The translations under genes were made by a program, and so were the position numbers. Below are positions 36,536 through 45,411 of a stretch of 64,000 bases of DNA, in pieces. The stretch comes from Clostridia bacterium (GTDB lineage Bacteria; Acidobacteriota; Terriglobia; Terriglobales; Acidobacteriaceae). The stretch covers positions 1 to 64,000 of the forward strand of contig DATMYA010000091.1 of the NCBI GenBank assembly GCA_035561135.1, written 5' to 3'. How positions within the stretch are numbered: position 1 is the stretch's first letter; every line of letters starts with the position of its first letter. Below the pieces are notes generated by a model that saw nothing but the letters and a program-made list of their open reading frames with translations, searched no databases and was not told the origin of the DNA.

Positions 36536-36958
36536 TTAGGCTAGCTTCGCATCCATCGTGATTTTCGCATTCAATACCCGCGATACCGGACAACCGGCCT
36601 TCGCGCCATTCGCCGCTTCCTGGAACTTCGCCGGATCGGCTCCGGGGATGCGGGCCGTAAGGTCCAGGTGGACGGCCGTGATGCTGAAACCGGCGTCCGT
36701 CTTTTCCATCGTGACTGCGGCCTTGGTGTCGATGCTCTGAGCCTTCATCCCTGCCTGTTCCAGTTGCGCGGAAAGCGCCATTGAGAAACAACCAGCATGA
36801 GCGGCCGCAATCAGTTCTTCAGGATTTGTTCCGGCGCCGTTCTCAAAACGCGTGGCGAATGAGTACTGTGTATTTTGCAGGACGCCGCTTGCCGTTGACA
36901 CGGTGCCTTTGCCGTCCTTCAGTCCACCTTCCCAGTGCGCGCTGCCAATTCTCTGCAT
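36536..36958 (-). CDS. OsmC family peroxiredoxin
   Basis: 140 residues, full length for OsmC. Thiol peroxidase reducing organic hydroperoxides. The two redox cysteines are Cys57 in HAGCFSMAL and Cys123 in AGCPVSRVLNA, both in the expected OsmC contexts; TNPEELIAAAH precedes the first. Cytoplasmic. It is a single-gene unit with a long upstream spacer (36959-37357). Confidence 0.92.
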   Translation of the reverse strand: MQRIGSAHWEGGLKDGKGTVSTASGVLQNTQYSFATRFENGAGTNPEELIAAAHAGCFSMALSAQLEQAGMKAQSIDTKAAVTMEKTDAGFSITAVHLDLTARIPGADPAKFQEAANGAKAGCPVSRVLNAKITMDAKLA

Positions 36959-37357
36959 GTGTTCTTTCTCCTGTCGAAATTACAGCGTGAAAGATGTGAC
37001 GGGTTAGCGCTGAGCGCGCTGTGTTCCGTCAGGCAATGTGCTGCAATGTGCGGCTGAAACTCAGCTCTAGTAGAAATCAGAACAACTCAGAAAGAATCCG
37101 CAAGTGGCACACACTAGCTTGCAGTGATTCTCCTGTAAATCGGAAGAACAGGCCGGGCAGGTCCGCATCGCGCGGACCGCATCTTTGTCTCGCGCGGTGC
37201 TTTCTTTCGGCAAAAGCTCTCGCCCGTTCTCGATTCCTTCCCTCACCCATGCAGTATACGTCCGTCAAATGTCTGCGCGCAGGCAAGCAGTTCTTCTCGT
37301 GTTTGTCAGTGACACTCGACGCGATGCTCTTCTTTTCAAAAAACATGAAAATTCCAG
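36959..37357. other. long spacer, no supported gene
   Basis: A plus-strand frame (37021-37425) exists but is AT/GC-mixed, Cys/Ser-rich, without family resemblance, and overlaps the promoter at 37358. One clear hairpin, GGTCCGC/GCGGACC at about 37160-37178, is followed by only a weak T-tract. The spacer should hold the OsmC promoter on the minus strand; no consensus boxes stand out. Confidence 0.4.
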
Positions 37358-37386
37358 TTACTTTAGTAATTCGAAATGCATATACT
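37358..37386 (+). promoter_or_regulatory. sigma-70-type promoter for the 48-residue peptide gene
   Basis: TTACTT (37358-37363), 17-nt spacer, TATACT (37381-37386), in a locally AT-rich stretch. Transcription would start near 37393, about 55 nt before the ATG at 37449. Confidence 0.7.
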
Positions 37387-37448
37387 TCCGGCCGTATTCC
37401 GAACACAAGTTTTTCAATTCATTAACAGCTAGTCAATAGGAGACCACC

Positions 37449-37595
37449 ATGTCTAAGACTCTTTGGGTAATCCTCGCCGCTTTGATGTTCGCTGGCACTT
37501 ATTCCATCTCTACCAGTTCGATCGACAACCCGATGGATCCCGGCGAAGGCTCTTATCCGACTCCGATCTGCGCCCCGGGCGGAACCTGCAAGTAG
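37449..37595 (+). CDS. 48-residue secreted peptide, unknown function
   Basis: 48 residues from ATG at 37449, with AGGAGA (37437-37442) 6 nt upstream and a well-formed promoter further up. A signal peptide-like N-terminus (MSKTLWVILAALMFAGTYS) is followed by a short acidic/Pro/Gly-rich mature part (IDNPMDPGEGSYPTPICAPG) ending CAPGGTCK, with two Cys six residues apart. Complete translation signals make it a credible gene in spite of its size. It may be a secreted signalling or precursor peptide; the polytopic membrane protein encoded 159 nt downstream is a possible partner. No family recognised. Confidence 0.65.
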   Translation: MSKTLWVILAALMFAGTYSISTSSIDNPMDPGEGSYPTPICAPGGTCK

Positions 37596-37754
37596 TTCTC
37601 ACGCAGGACGAATGGATGCCAATTGGAACGGCCGCGTTTGATGTATCGCGGCCATGTTTACTTGTTCTGTAATAGCGAGACTGTTAATTGGCCGGTCCAG
37701 AATACTTCTTGAGCGAATCCCGCTAGACGCGCTATGCTCCTGCCCGGGTAACTT

Positions 37755-38597
37755 ATGCCTCAGCTAACGTTCATCGACTACGCGTTTTGGTTCGCTTCGC
37801 CTGCGCTACAGGCAGTGCTCGCCGCCGTAATGTACCGTCGACATCTGCAGCGCGAGTTCCCTATGTTCTTCAACTACACGGTCTTCCAGGTCTTGTGCCA
37901 CATTTTCATGTTCGTGGCATGGCGCTGGTCATCGGACGTGTACTTCTACGCCTACTGCACGACCAGTGCCCTGGGGATCGGTCTCGGATTCTGCGTTATC
38001 CGCGAGGTCTTTCTGGATGCGTTCCGTCCGTTCGAAGCGATCCGCGAACTTGGCGTGGTCCTGTTCCGCTGGTCCGTGCTGGTACTGTTGCTGATTGCGG
38101 CTGCCACTGCGATTGTCGCCCCGCATGCCAACAACACGCCTGACATCATCTATGCCGGGATCATCACGCTGGAGCGCAGCATTCGCGTGATGCAGTTTGG
38201 GCTCGTTCTGTTTATGGTGCTCTTCAGTAACTATCTGGGGGTAACCAAGCGGCACTATCTGTTTGGCATAGCACTGGGTTTTGGTACGTTCGCCACGACT
38301 CACATGATTGTGCTGACGCTTCGCGTCTACCCCGGGCTTCTGTCTGGCGCGACGGCAAGCCGGTTCACGGCTGCTGCGTATTTCGTCTCGGTGCTGATCT
38401 GGCTTGGGTACACGCTTGCTCCGCAAGCGGAGCGTCGGAAGGTTGAAATTCTTCCGCAATCCGAGCGCTGGAACCACACCCTGGCCAACGTCCTGAACGT
38501 GCCGGTCTCCGAGGGCTTCCTCCCGAATATGGAGCGCACAGTCGAACGCCTCTTGCAGCAACAACACCCGACCGAAGATCACCACAACAGCTACTAA
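37755..38597 (+). CDS. polytopic membrane protein, hypothetical
   Basis: 280 residues with about seven transmembrane helices (roughly 8-25, 38-58, 66-84, 98-118, 132-158, 166-186, 205-222) and a C-terminal cytoplasmic tail of ~55 residues containing NMERTVERLLQQQHP. The layout looks like an acidobacterial family of paralogous 7-helix proteins of unknown role, possibly sensory; that recollection is not verified. It follows the secreted 48-residue peptide gene on the same strand and ends at a strong terminator. Confidence 0.7.
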   Translation: MPQLTFIDYAFWFASPALQAVLAAVMYRRHLQREFPMFFNYTVFQVLCHIFMFVAWRWSSDVYFYAYCTTSALGIGLGFCVIREVFLDAFRPFEAIRELGVVLFRWSVLVLLLIAAATAIVAPHANNTPDIIYAGIITLERSIRVMQFGLVLFMVLFSNYLGVTKRHYLFGIALGFGTFATTHMIVLTLRVYPGLLSGATASRFTAAAYFVSVLIWLGYTLAPQAERRKVEILPQSERWNHTLANVLNVPVSEGFLPNMERTVERLLQQQHPTEDHHNSY

Positions 38598-38613
38598 TAG
38601 ATATGCCAAAAGC

Positions 38614-38645
38614 AAAGGCCGCGAGTTTCGCTCGCGGCCTTTTGC
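38614..38645 (+). terminator. rho-independent terminator
   Basis: Perfect 12-bp stem AAAGGCCGCGAG / CTCGCGGCCTTT with loop TTTCG, 16 nt after the membrane-protein stop codon. Confidence 0.9.
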
Positions 38646-38872
38646 CTGCTTGCAAGGTCATCTAATCTGAAAGATTCGGAGTGACTTGCTTTTCAGCCGC
38701 ACTTTGTTTCGGGGCTAAAATCCGAACGCACAAAACAGAAGCCGCCGATGGCTGCTCGGCGGGAACACTTATCCCACGGCGTCGTTTTTCGGGCGCCACT
38801 GCCTGAGTTGTGTAAAACGTCACTTTCCCTGGGGGGATGCGTCCTTCGACGCAGGGGCAAGTGCGATGGCTC

Positions 38873-39184
38873 CTAGGCCGAAGCCGTTGAAACCTTTCGG
38901 CCCTGCTGGAAGCATTCACGGCAGAACACCGGTCTTCCCTGGGTTGGTTTGAATGGAACCGTTGTTTCCTTGCCGCAATTCGAGCAAACAGTCTTGGTTT
39001 CTACCTTGGGATACGACGCCCCGGGAGAGCTGCCAAGAACCTGGGCGCGCTTGCCCTTGCAGGCTTTGCAGCGCTTCGGCTCATTCTTGAACTGCTTGTC
39101 ATGGAAGAACAGTTGTTCCCCGGCCGTGAATACAAAGTCCTCACCGCAGTCGCAGCACTTTAGAACCTTGTCCTGGAATTCCAT
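38873..39184 (-). CDS. zinc-ribbon domain protein
   Basis: 103 residues, cytoplasmic. Four CxxC-type knuckles in two pairs: CCDC and KRCKAC form the first ribbon (about 10-42), CSNC and FCREC the second (about 69-88), separated by a Ser/Gly linker. The first ribbon with the FTAGEQLFFHDKQFKNEPKRC sequence matches the small 'probable zinc-ribbon' family found alone or fused in many bacteria. Members are likely nucleic-acid or protein-binding; no function is established. Confidence 0.85.
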   Translation of the reverse strand: MEFQDKVLKCCDCGEDFVFTAGEQLFFHDKQFKNEPKRCKACKGKRAQVLGSSPGASYPKVETKTVCSNCGKETTVPFKPTQGRPVFCRECFQQGRKVSTASA

Positions 39185-39302
39185 TGCGAGTTGCCCCTTT
39201 CAGCCCGTGATCTCTGAACGGCCAACCAACAGGATTCGCATGATGTCGCCGCTGCGAAGCCTTTCGACCACACAGAGTACATTCTTTGCCTGAACCTCAT
39301 CA

Positions 39303-39320
39303 CATTGACGAATGTCAATG
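39303..39320. promoter_or_regulatory. small perfect palindrome, candidate operator
   Basis: CATTGAC and GTCAATG flank a 4-nt spacer GAAT. It is about 120 nt upstream of the zinc-ribbon gene and between it and rpsU. The symmetry is clear; a regulatory role is only a possibility. Confidence 0.3.
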
Positions 39321-39397
39321 CGATGTATTGATTGCTTTACGAATGCTTATGACTGCGGGACTGCCATCATGAAATCCTTTTGCCGCTCACCCAAGCG

Positions 39398-39433
39398 AAA
39401 AAAGGTAGAGGCCGCCGCCGGGGAAGCGGCGGC
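39398..39433 (-). terminator. rho-independent terminator of rpsU
   Basis: On the minus strand a GGCCGCCGC / GCGGCGGCC stem with a short loop is followed, after CTCTACC, by six T. It is 30 nt beyond the rpsU stop codon. Confidence 0.8.
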
Positions 39434-39462
39434 CTTGATTTCCTTCTTGCTAATCTTGCTCG

Positions 39463-39660
39463 TTAGTCCTGCTCTTTGCGAGCCTTTTTGCGGCTACGCT
39501 TACGGGCCAACGCTTCTTTCACACGCTTCTTCTCGCCCGGCTTGAGGTAATAGGAGTGACGCTTCACTTCCTTAATAATGTCCTCTTGCTGGACTTTGCG
39601 CTTGAAGCGGCGCAGGGCGTTCTCTAACGATTCGCCCTCTTGAAGTCGAATTTCTGCCAA
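39463..39660 (-). CDS. rpsU: 30S ribosomal protein S21
   Basis: 65 residues. Small-subunit protein involved in initiation, located near the anti-Shine-Dalgarno region. The sequence is diagnostic: LENALRRFKRKVQQEDIIKEVKRHSYYLKPGEKKR, ending in a Lys/Arg-rich tail. Monocistronic with its own terminator. Confidence 0.97.
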   Translation of the reverse strand: MAEIRLQEGESLENALRRFKRKVQQEDIIKEVKRHSYYLKPGEKKRVKEALARKRSRKKARKEQD

Positions 39661-39788
39661 GCCTTACACCCCCAGACTCGTCCTATCTGGACTCAAATAG
39701 CTTACCTTAGGTTTGCTGTGGTGCGTCAAGAGAGTTGTAGAAAATTGCTCTACTCGGCCCCTACGCCTGAAATTCGATCGTAAAGCCC

Positions 39789-42700
39789 TCAGAAACTCAG
39801 CCGGAGCGACAATTGAATCTGGCGCGGGGAATAGGCATTGTTAGGCGTCAAGAACCCGCCATTTGCCCGGTAGTGAGCCGGATATCGTTTGCCAGCAACG
39901 ACTTTGTCCTGCATAACGAAGTCGCCGGCGGAAGCCAGAAAGCCGTCATCGGAGAGGTCAACGCGCTTGTTTGCGCGGTTCATCACATTAAAGGATTCTG
40001 CCAGGAACTCCAGCCGGACGCGCTCCGTAGCGTGGAGACGGCGCGTAACGCGCAGGTCGGTGGTGAAGTAATCGGGGCCAGTGAGCGCGTTCCGGCTCAC
40101 GCCCGGCAGACGGTCGTTTGCGGAATTGCCGTCGCGATTCGGGTCGCCGATGACGCTGGCGTTAACCGGACGGCCGCTGCCAACCGTGACGATGCTGGAA
40201 AATTTCCAATCGTTAAAAAAGAAGCGCAGCACCGGACGGTCGCGATGAAACGGACGCGGCTCTGCGATCCAGGAGGCCATGAATCGGTGACGCTGATCGG
40301 TGGTGCTGCGCCCTCGTTCGCTTTGTGTCGAGTAGGAATTCTCCACCGTAACTGGGCGGCCGACGACCATGGCGTCCTGTCCGTCGTCGATGGCTTTCGC
40401 ATACGTGTAGCCGATCCGGAAGTAAAAGCCGCGTGTCATACGGCGTCGCGCCGAGATGGTGAGACCGTGATAGACGCTCGTAGCGGCACTCTCGAAGACA
40501 TTCACGGACCCGACCTGCGACAGCGGGCGCTGCAGGTCATTGATGCACGGCGCGAATGGGCAGCTCATGGAGCGGGTCATCTGCCACGTGGAAAACGTCG
40601 GGATATCATAATAAGCGCCAGTGAAGCTGTTCCCGTCTTCGCTGAAGACGGGGTAGGACACGATCTCCGGCTCGGGAAGATTAGCGTCGCGCGCGCGTAT
40701 GAGGTGCTCGCCATGCACATACAAGTAAGAAGCGGAGACAGCGAAGCGTTCTGCGATTTCGCGCTCGACGGTCAAACTGGCCTGCTGCACAAATGGAACT
40801 CGGAAGTTCGGCGAAAACGCAGAAATCTCGCTGGTGACGTGCGATGCAAGGCTGTCGGGAACCTCGCACCGGGGTTCGGTGATTCCGCAGATCACGATGG
40901 GATTGGGATACTGCGGGAAGATGACGGCGTCGGCGTTGCGCGAGTTTTCCAGAAACAGATGGCTTTGCGCCAGGCCATTGTCGGTTTTCACAGCCGAAGT
41001 GTACATAGAGGGAATGCGCGTGTAGAACACGCCATATCCCGCGCGCACGACAAGCGGGCGACGCTCACCGATGCTGTATGCAAAACCAACGCGCGGCGCG
41101 ATGTTATTCGAATCGTGCGGCAACTTACCTGACATCTCCCACAGTGGATTGTTCTGTAGCCCATCGCCGGAGAAGGTCTGCAGGTCGTAGCGAACCCCAA
41201 CATTCAGCGCCAGGCGAGAAGTCACGCGAATGGCGTCCTGTGCGAAGAAGGCGTAATCCGAGGAATCGGGATGCGAGTCTGCGGTGCCGAAGTTCTGGAT
41301 GTAGTACCTGGGCACATTGTGGGCGTAGGCGCGCAGCGGAGTAATCCACATGCCGTAGGTGGCTGGCTCGAAGGTCCACGGATCGACGCGAATATCGCGG
41401 AACAAGTACTGTCCGCCGAAGAGTGAAGGAAAGAAGTTGTAAACCCAGGCCTTGCTTACATCGCCGCCGAGCTTCCAACTGTGACGATGCGTCTCGAACG
41501 ACAGCGTATCCGAGAGGTGAAATTTGTGTTCGCGCGTGCGCCGCGGCAGGATGCTGGAACGGCCAAAGGCTTCGATTACATCGCCGATGCTGGTGCGCAC
41601 GTCTTCCGAGTTGGCGCGGGACTGCTGAAGATCGCGCGAGAACTGCACCCGGAGATGGCTTGTAGCGTTCGCCCCCAGAGCGCTTGTCAACGATACGATC
41701 CCGGTCTCCGTCCGCACCTGTTCTTCGCCATTCTCCGAAATGCCGTAATTCGTGACCGGGCTGGAGGGATCGAAGAAGACGTTGTTTTGTCCGCCGTAGC
41801 GCGACGTGTTGATGCGGAAGGTCAGAAACTGGCGCGGAGTCAACGAGACATCGACCTTGAAGAACCCGGCGTTGCCCAGCAGTTCGGATCGGAAGTTGCC
41901 GCCCAGTTGCGATAGCTTGGCCGCGGCACCTTGGACGAGCGCGCGGTCAGTGCTTTCGTAATCGCCGGAGGTGGGCCTAAGGACAGTGGAGCCGTCGAGA
42001 AACCGGACAACAGTCGGCACGCGGAAGATGTGCTGATCCCATCCGCCGAAGTAGAACACGCGATTCTTTTTGAGCCTGCCTCCGAGGGTGAAGCCGAACT
42101 GGTGCTGGCGATCGCTCGGCTTCACGTCCGTGAATGGGTGCTGCGCGTTCATGCGGTTATCGCGAACGTAATAGAATGCGCTTCCCCGAAGCTGGTTGGT
42201 TCCAGACTTTGTGACGACGTTAACGACGCCACCGCCAGAGCGTCCAAGCTCCGCGCTATAGGCGTTGGAAGAGACGCGGAACTCCTGTACGACTTCGTTG
42301 CTGAACTGGTAGGGTGCGCGATACCGTCCTCTCCCCTGCGCAAAGAACGAGTTGTTGTTGTCGGCGCCATCCACAAGCATTGAAGATTGAAATCCACGCA
42401 CCCCGCCAAAAGCGAGATCGCCATTGCTCGAGGACGTGAGCCCGCGCGGATCCTGCGTCACGCCGGGCGTGAGCAACGCGAGATCGGTAAATCGGCGGCC
42501 GTTAATGGGCAGGTCGGCGATGGAACGCTCGTCGATGACATGGGAGACCTCGGACGATTGCGTTTCCACCATAGGCGCGGCACTGTTGATCTCGACGGTT
42601 TCATGCGCGCCAGCCAGCGCGAGCTTGAACTCCAGTTCCAGCGCGCCGGCTATCTCCACGTGTACGTTCGTAAAGACTTGCGGCGCCATCCCCGAGGCTT

Positions 42701-43031
42701 GAGCGCGAATGCTGTAATCCCCCGGCGGTAGAAGAGACGAGGCGAAGCGGCCGTCAGCATCGGTGTTAATGCGGTGCTCGATCCCGGTATTTACGTTAAC
42801 GATGAGGATTGCGGCATTGCGAACGCGAGCTCCGGCGGCATCACTAACGCTGCCACGAATAGCTCCCAGCGAAGCATCTTGTCCGATGGATGACAGTGGA
42901 GAGAAAAGCACGGCCAGCAGAACGGCGGCAATCACGAGGTGGACGAAATAGCAAGTAGTGGTGCTGATTGGCTTGCCAGGCCGAGTGTCGATCAATGTGT
43001 TGCAACAGAATCCGGGGAATGCGCGATACAT
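39789..43031 (-). CDS. TonB-dependent receptor, Oar-like with carboxypeptidase-regulatory domain
   Basis: 1080 residues. A late hydrophobic segment (about 28-48, HLVIAAVLLAVLFSPL) is the signal peptide; a shorter true N-terminus is possible. Carboxypeptidase regulatory-like beta domain (about 53-140: GAIRGSVSDAAGARVRNA), plug domain (about 150-270: PINGRRFTDLALLTPGV, GGVVNVVTKSGTN) and a ~750-residue beta barrel ending LSLRLSF with terminal Phe. This form is greatly expanded in Acidobacteriota and probably imports oligosaccharide or peptide ligands. No adjacent lipoprotein or hydrolase indicates the substrate. Confidence 0.93.
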   Translation of the reverse strand: MYRAFPGFCCNTLIDTRPGKPISTTTCYFVHLVIAAVLLAVLFSPLSSIGQDASLGAIRGSVSDAAGARVRNAAILIVNVNTGIEHRINTDADGRFASSLLPPGDYSIRAQASGMAPQVFTNVHVEIAGALELEFKLALAGAHETVEINSAAPMVETQSSEVSHVIDERSIADLPINGRRFTDLALLTPGVTQDPRGLTSSSNGDLAFGGVRGFQSSMLVDGADNNNSFFAQGRGRYRAPYQFSNEVVQEFRVSSNAYSAELGRSGGGVVNVVTKSGTNQLRGSAFYYVRDNRMNAQHPFTDVKPSDRQHQFGFTLGGRLKKNRVFYFGGWDQHIFRVPTVVRFLDGSTVLRPTSGDYESTDRALVQGAAAKLSQLGGNFRSELLGNAGFFKVDVSLTPRQFLTFRINTSRYGGQNNVFFDPSSPVTNYGISENGEEQVRTETGIVSLTSALGANATSHLRVQFSRDLQQSRANSEDVRTSIGDVIEAFGRSSILPRRTREHKFHLSDTLSFETHRHSWKLGGDVSKAWVYNFFPSLFGGQYLFRDIRVDPWTFEPATYGMWITPLRAYAHNVPRYYIQNFGTADSHPDSSDYAFFAQDAIRVTSRLALNVGVRYDLQTFSGDGLQNNPLWEMSGKLPHDSNNIAPRVGFAYSIGERRPLVVRAGYGVFYTRIPSMYTSAVKTDNGLAQSHLFLENSRNADAVIFPQYPNPIVICGITEPRCEVPDSLASHVTSEISAFSPNFRVPFVQQASLTVEREIAERFAVSASYLYVHGEHLIRARDANLPEPEIVSYPVFSEDGNSFTGAYYDIPTFSTWQMTRSMSCPFAPCINDLQRPLSQVGSVNVFESAATSVYHGLTISARRRMTRGFYFRIGYTYAKAIDDGQDAMVVGRPVTVENSYSTQSERGRSTTDQRHRFMASWIAEPRPFHRDRPVLRFFFNDWKFSSIVTVGSGRPVNASVIGDPNRDGNSANDRLPGVSRNALTGPDYFTTDLRVTRRLHATERVRLEFLAESFNVMNRANKRVDLSDDGFLASAGDFVMQDKVVAGKRYPAHYRANGGFLTPNNAYSPRQIQLSLRLSF

Positions 43032-43396
43032 TCGTGGGCCTTACTTCAAATTTTTCTGCGACTGGAGAAACACGCCAATGTATAGCAATAAGCAATAGGG
43101 CGTGTGTGACGTGGCACTCAAAAGGAACATCAAAGTGGCGAGATTCCCGTTTCGGGATCACCTGCGTCAGCGCAACTGAGCTTCACTGGCGCATTTGCCA
43201 GGAGTAGATGCAACTCCGGCCCTCCAATCTGCGGTACCTTGAAGAGCGGACACGTTCGGTGGCGTTGCAATTTCCCCCTGCGCGTTGATTCTGATATTTT
43301 CAGATACTTACGGACAAGGCTCGAGCCCGCCTGTGGCGCTGTCGGCTTCAGACCGGGTCATCTCTTGTTTCCGTTAACCGACTTCGGAGCAGTGGA
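43032..43396. other. divergent spacer between TonB receptor and carbonic anhydrase
   Basis: Holds the promoters of both flanking genes. AT-rich patches occur near 43285-43310 and 43040-43100. No hairpin with a T-tract, no repeat and no open frame with family resemblance was seen. Confidence 0.4.
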
Positions 43397-43921
43397 ATGA
43401 TTCGAGCGTACAAAGGAACTTCGCCCAGCATCGCGCAAGGTTGTTACATTGATGAGTCAGCGCACGTTATCGGCGACGTGACGCTAGGCGAGAACTCCAG
43501 CGTATGGATGAACGTGGTGCTGCGCGGCGACGTGCACCACATACGAGTTGGCGCTAACAGCAATATCCAGGACTGCTCGGTTCTGCACGGCATGCTGGGA
43601 AAATGGCCGGTGGAGTTGGGCGACTGGGTGACGGTCGGCCACTCGGTTACGCTGCACGGTTGCGTGGTGGAAGACCGTTGCCTGATCGGCATGGGAGTTG
43701 TAGTGCTGAATGGCGCTCGTATAGGCGCGGGATCCATCGTGGCGGCAGGGACGCTGATTCCCGAGGGTATGAACATTGAACCGGGCTCATTGGTCATGGG
43801 CTTTCCCGGCAAAGTGAAACGAAAGCTGACGGACGACGAGCAGCAGTCGATCCTGACCTATGCAACGAACTACCTTGGATATAAGGACCAGTATCTGATG
43901 GAACTCAAGGCCGGGAAGTAG
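43397..43921 (+). CDS. gamma-class carbonic anhydrase family protein
   Basis: 174 residues forming a left-handed beta helix of hexapeptide repeats (GDVTLGENSSVWMNVVLRGD, VGANSNIQDCSVLHG, LGDWVTVGHSVTLHG). The three zinc-ligand His are in HHIRVG..., SVLHG and VGHSVTLHG, and the catalytic-region Arg/Gln residues RGD and NIQD are present. Members such as YrdA/CaiE/PaaY may hydrate CO2 or act as thioesterases. Trimeric, cytoplasmic. Stands alone 142 nt before hisS. Confidence 0.9.
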   Translation: MIRAYKGTSPSIAQGCYIDESAHVIGDVTLGENSSVWMNVVLRGDVHHIRVGANSNIQDCSVLHGMLGKWPVELGDWVTVGHSVTLHGCVVEDRCLIGMGVVVLNGARIGAGSIVAAGTLIPEGMNIEPGSLVMGFPGKVKRKLTDDEQQSILTYATNYLGYKDQYLMELKAGK

Positions 43922-43932
43922 AAAAGCTGTGG

Positions 43933-43994
43933 GTGAGCGGAGTTAATAGGGGTCCTTCGACTGCGCACGTCTACCGGCGTGCTCTGCTCAGGAA
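43933..43994. repeat. degraded copy of the dispersed palindromic repeat
   Basis: GTGAGCGGAG near 43933 and GGGGTCCTTCGACTGCG near 43949, then GCTCTGCTCAGGAAG, correspond to pieces of the repeat at 47353-47455. It lies between the carbonic anhydrase gene and hisS. Confidence 0.6.
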
Positions 43995-44063
43995 GACACC
44001 GAACAATTAAGAACGAGCAATTAACAATCTGGTTTAACTAACAACTGTTTACCTGGTTTTCTC

Positions 44064-45395
44064 ATGATTAAAGCCGTACGAGGCACACGCGACCTGCTTC
44101 CTTCCGACACTGACCTGTGGAACTTTGTCGATGAGCGGGTCCGCCGCATTTTCCAGAAATACAATTTTCGTGAGATTCGCACACCGATATTCGAATCCAC
44201 CGAACTGTTCGCACGCGGCGTGGGTGAAGACACCGACATCGTCTCCAAGGAGATGTTCACCTGGGAGGACAAGGCGCGTGCGCAGAGCGAAAAGCCTCAG
44301 TCACTGACCTTGCGTCCGGAGAACACGGCTGGCGTGGTGCGCGCCTACATCGAGCACGACATGGGCCGCGCGGGCATGTTGCAGAAGCTGTATTACATTG
44401 GGCCGCAGTTCCGGCGCGAGCGTCCGCAGAAGGGACGCTATCGGCAATTCTTCCAGATCGGCGCGGAGGTGATTGGGCCGCCAAGCGCAGGCAGCGAATC
44501 GCCCATGCGCGACGCCGAAGTGCTGGAGATGTTGACGGCGCTGCTAGATGCCGTAGGGCTGCAGGGCTGGACGCTGCACATCAACTCTGTGGGCTGCGCG
44601 AACGATCGCGCCGCGTACAACAAGGCTTTGCGCGAGGCGCTTGAGGGCGTGAAGAACAAGATGTGCGCCGACTGCCAGCGGCGTGCGGAGACGAATCCTC
44701 TGCGCGTGCTCGACTGCAAGGTTCCGCAAGACCAGCCGATCATCGAGGCGCTGCCCAAGATCAGCGAGTATCTCGACGAACCCTGCCGCGAAAACTTTGC
44801 GCAGGTGCGGGCAATGCTGGATACCATGGGCATCCCGTACCAGGTAAATGAGCGCATGGTGCGCGGCCTGGACTACTACACGCGCACGACCTTCGAATTC
44901 ACGCACGGCGATCTCGGCGCGCAGAGTGCTGTGCTCGGCGGCGGACGCTACGATGGACTGAGCGAATCCCTTGGCGGACCGAAGGCGCCCGGCATCGGCT
45001 TCGCCATCGGCGAAGACCGCCTGGTACTGGCGTTACAGGCGCAGCAGGCTGCCGCCACTGTGACGGTGCAAGCGTATGTCGCTCCGCTCGGTGCGGGAAT
45101 GAACGGCGAAGCGCTAAAGCTTGCTCGCGAACTGCGAAAGGCCGGACTGGTGGTGGAACTCGGGGATGAGAGCTTCCGTCTGAAAAAAGCTTTCGAGACT
45201 GCCGAGAAACTCGGAGCGACGTACGTCGTCATCGTTGGCGAAAATGAAGTTAAGGCCGACGCATTCGCCACAAAGAACATCAAGACTGGCGAGCAGGCAA
45301 CAATTCCGAGGACAGAACTCGCTGCACAGTTGCAACCGGAGCACTTGCAGCTTGCGACAGTGCTTCCAGAATCAAAACACGGCTTGAAGAAGTAG
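44064..45395 (+). CDS. hisS: histidyl-tRNA synthetase
   Basis: 443 residues, class II synthetase. N-terminal RGTRDLLP, motif 2 FRRERPQKGRYRQFFQ (about 114-130), the histidine motif RGLDYYTRTTFEF (about 264-276), and motif 3 GGGRYDGL...GIGFAIGEDRL. The C-terminal anticodon-binding domain spans about 330-430. It is 16 nt upstream of aspS, the frequent hisS-aspS pairing. Confidence 0.97.
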   Translation: MIKAVRGTRDLLPSDTDLWNFVDERVRRIFQKYNFREIRTPIFESTELFARGVGEDTDIVSKEMFTWEDKARAQSEKPQSLTLRPENTAGVVRAYIEHDMGRAGMLQKLYYIGPQFRRERPQKGRYRQFFQIGAEVIGPPSAGSESPMRDAEVLEMLTALLDAVGLQGWTLHINSVGCANDRAAYNKALREALEGVKNKMCADCQRRAETNPLRVLDCKVPQDQPIIEALPKISEYLDEPCRENFAQVRAMLDTMGIPYQVNERMVRGLDYYTRTTFEFTHGDLGAQSAVLGGGRYDGLSESLGGPKAPGIGFAIGEDRLVLALQAQQAAATVTVQAYVAPLGAGMNGEALKLARELRKAGLVVELGDESFRLKKAFETAEKLGATYVVIVGENEVKADAFATKNIKTGEQATIPRTELAAQLQPEHLQLATVLPESKHGLKK

Positions 45396-45411
45396 AGAGA
45401 AGGATACGAAC

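Noticed and set aside
39813..41132. 439-codon plus-strand frame inside the TonB receptor gene
   Set aside because: Antisense shadow; no family features, and the receptor frame is complete.
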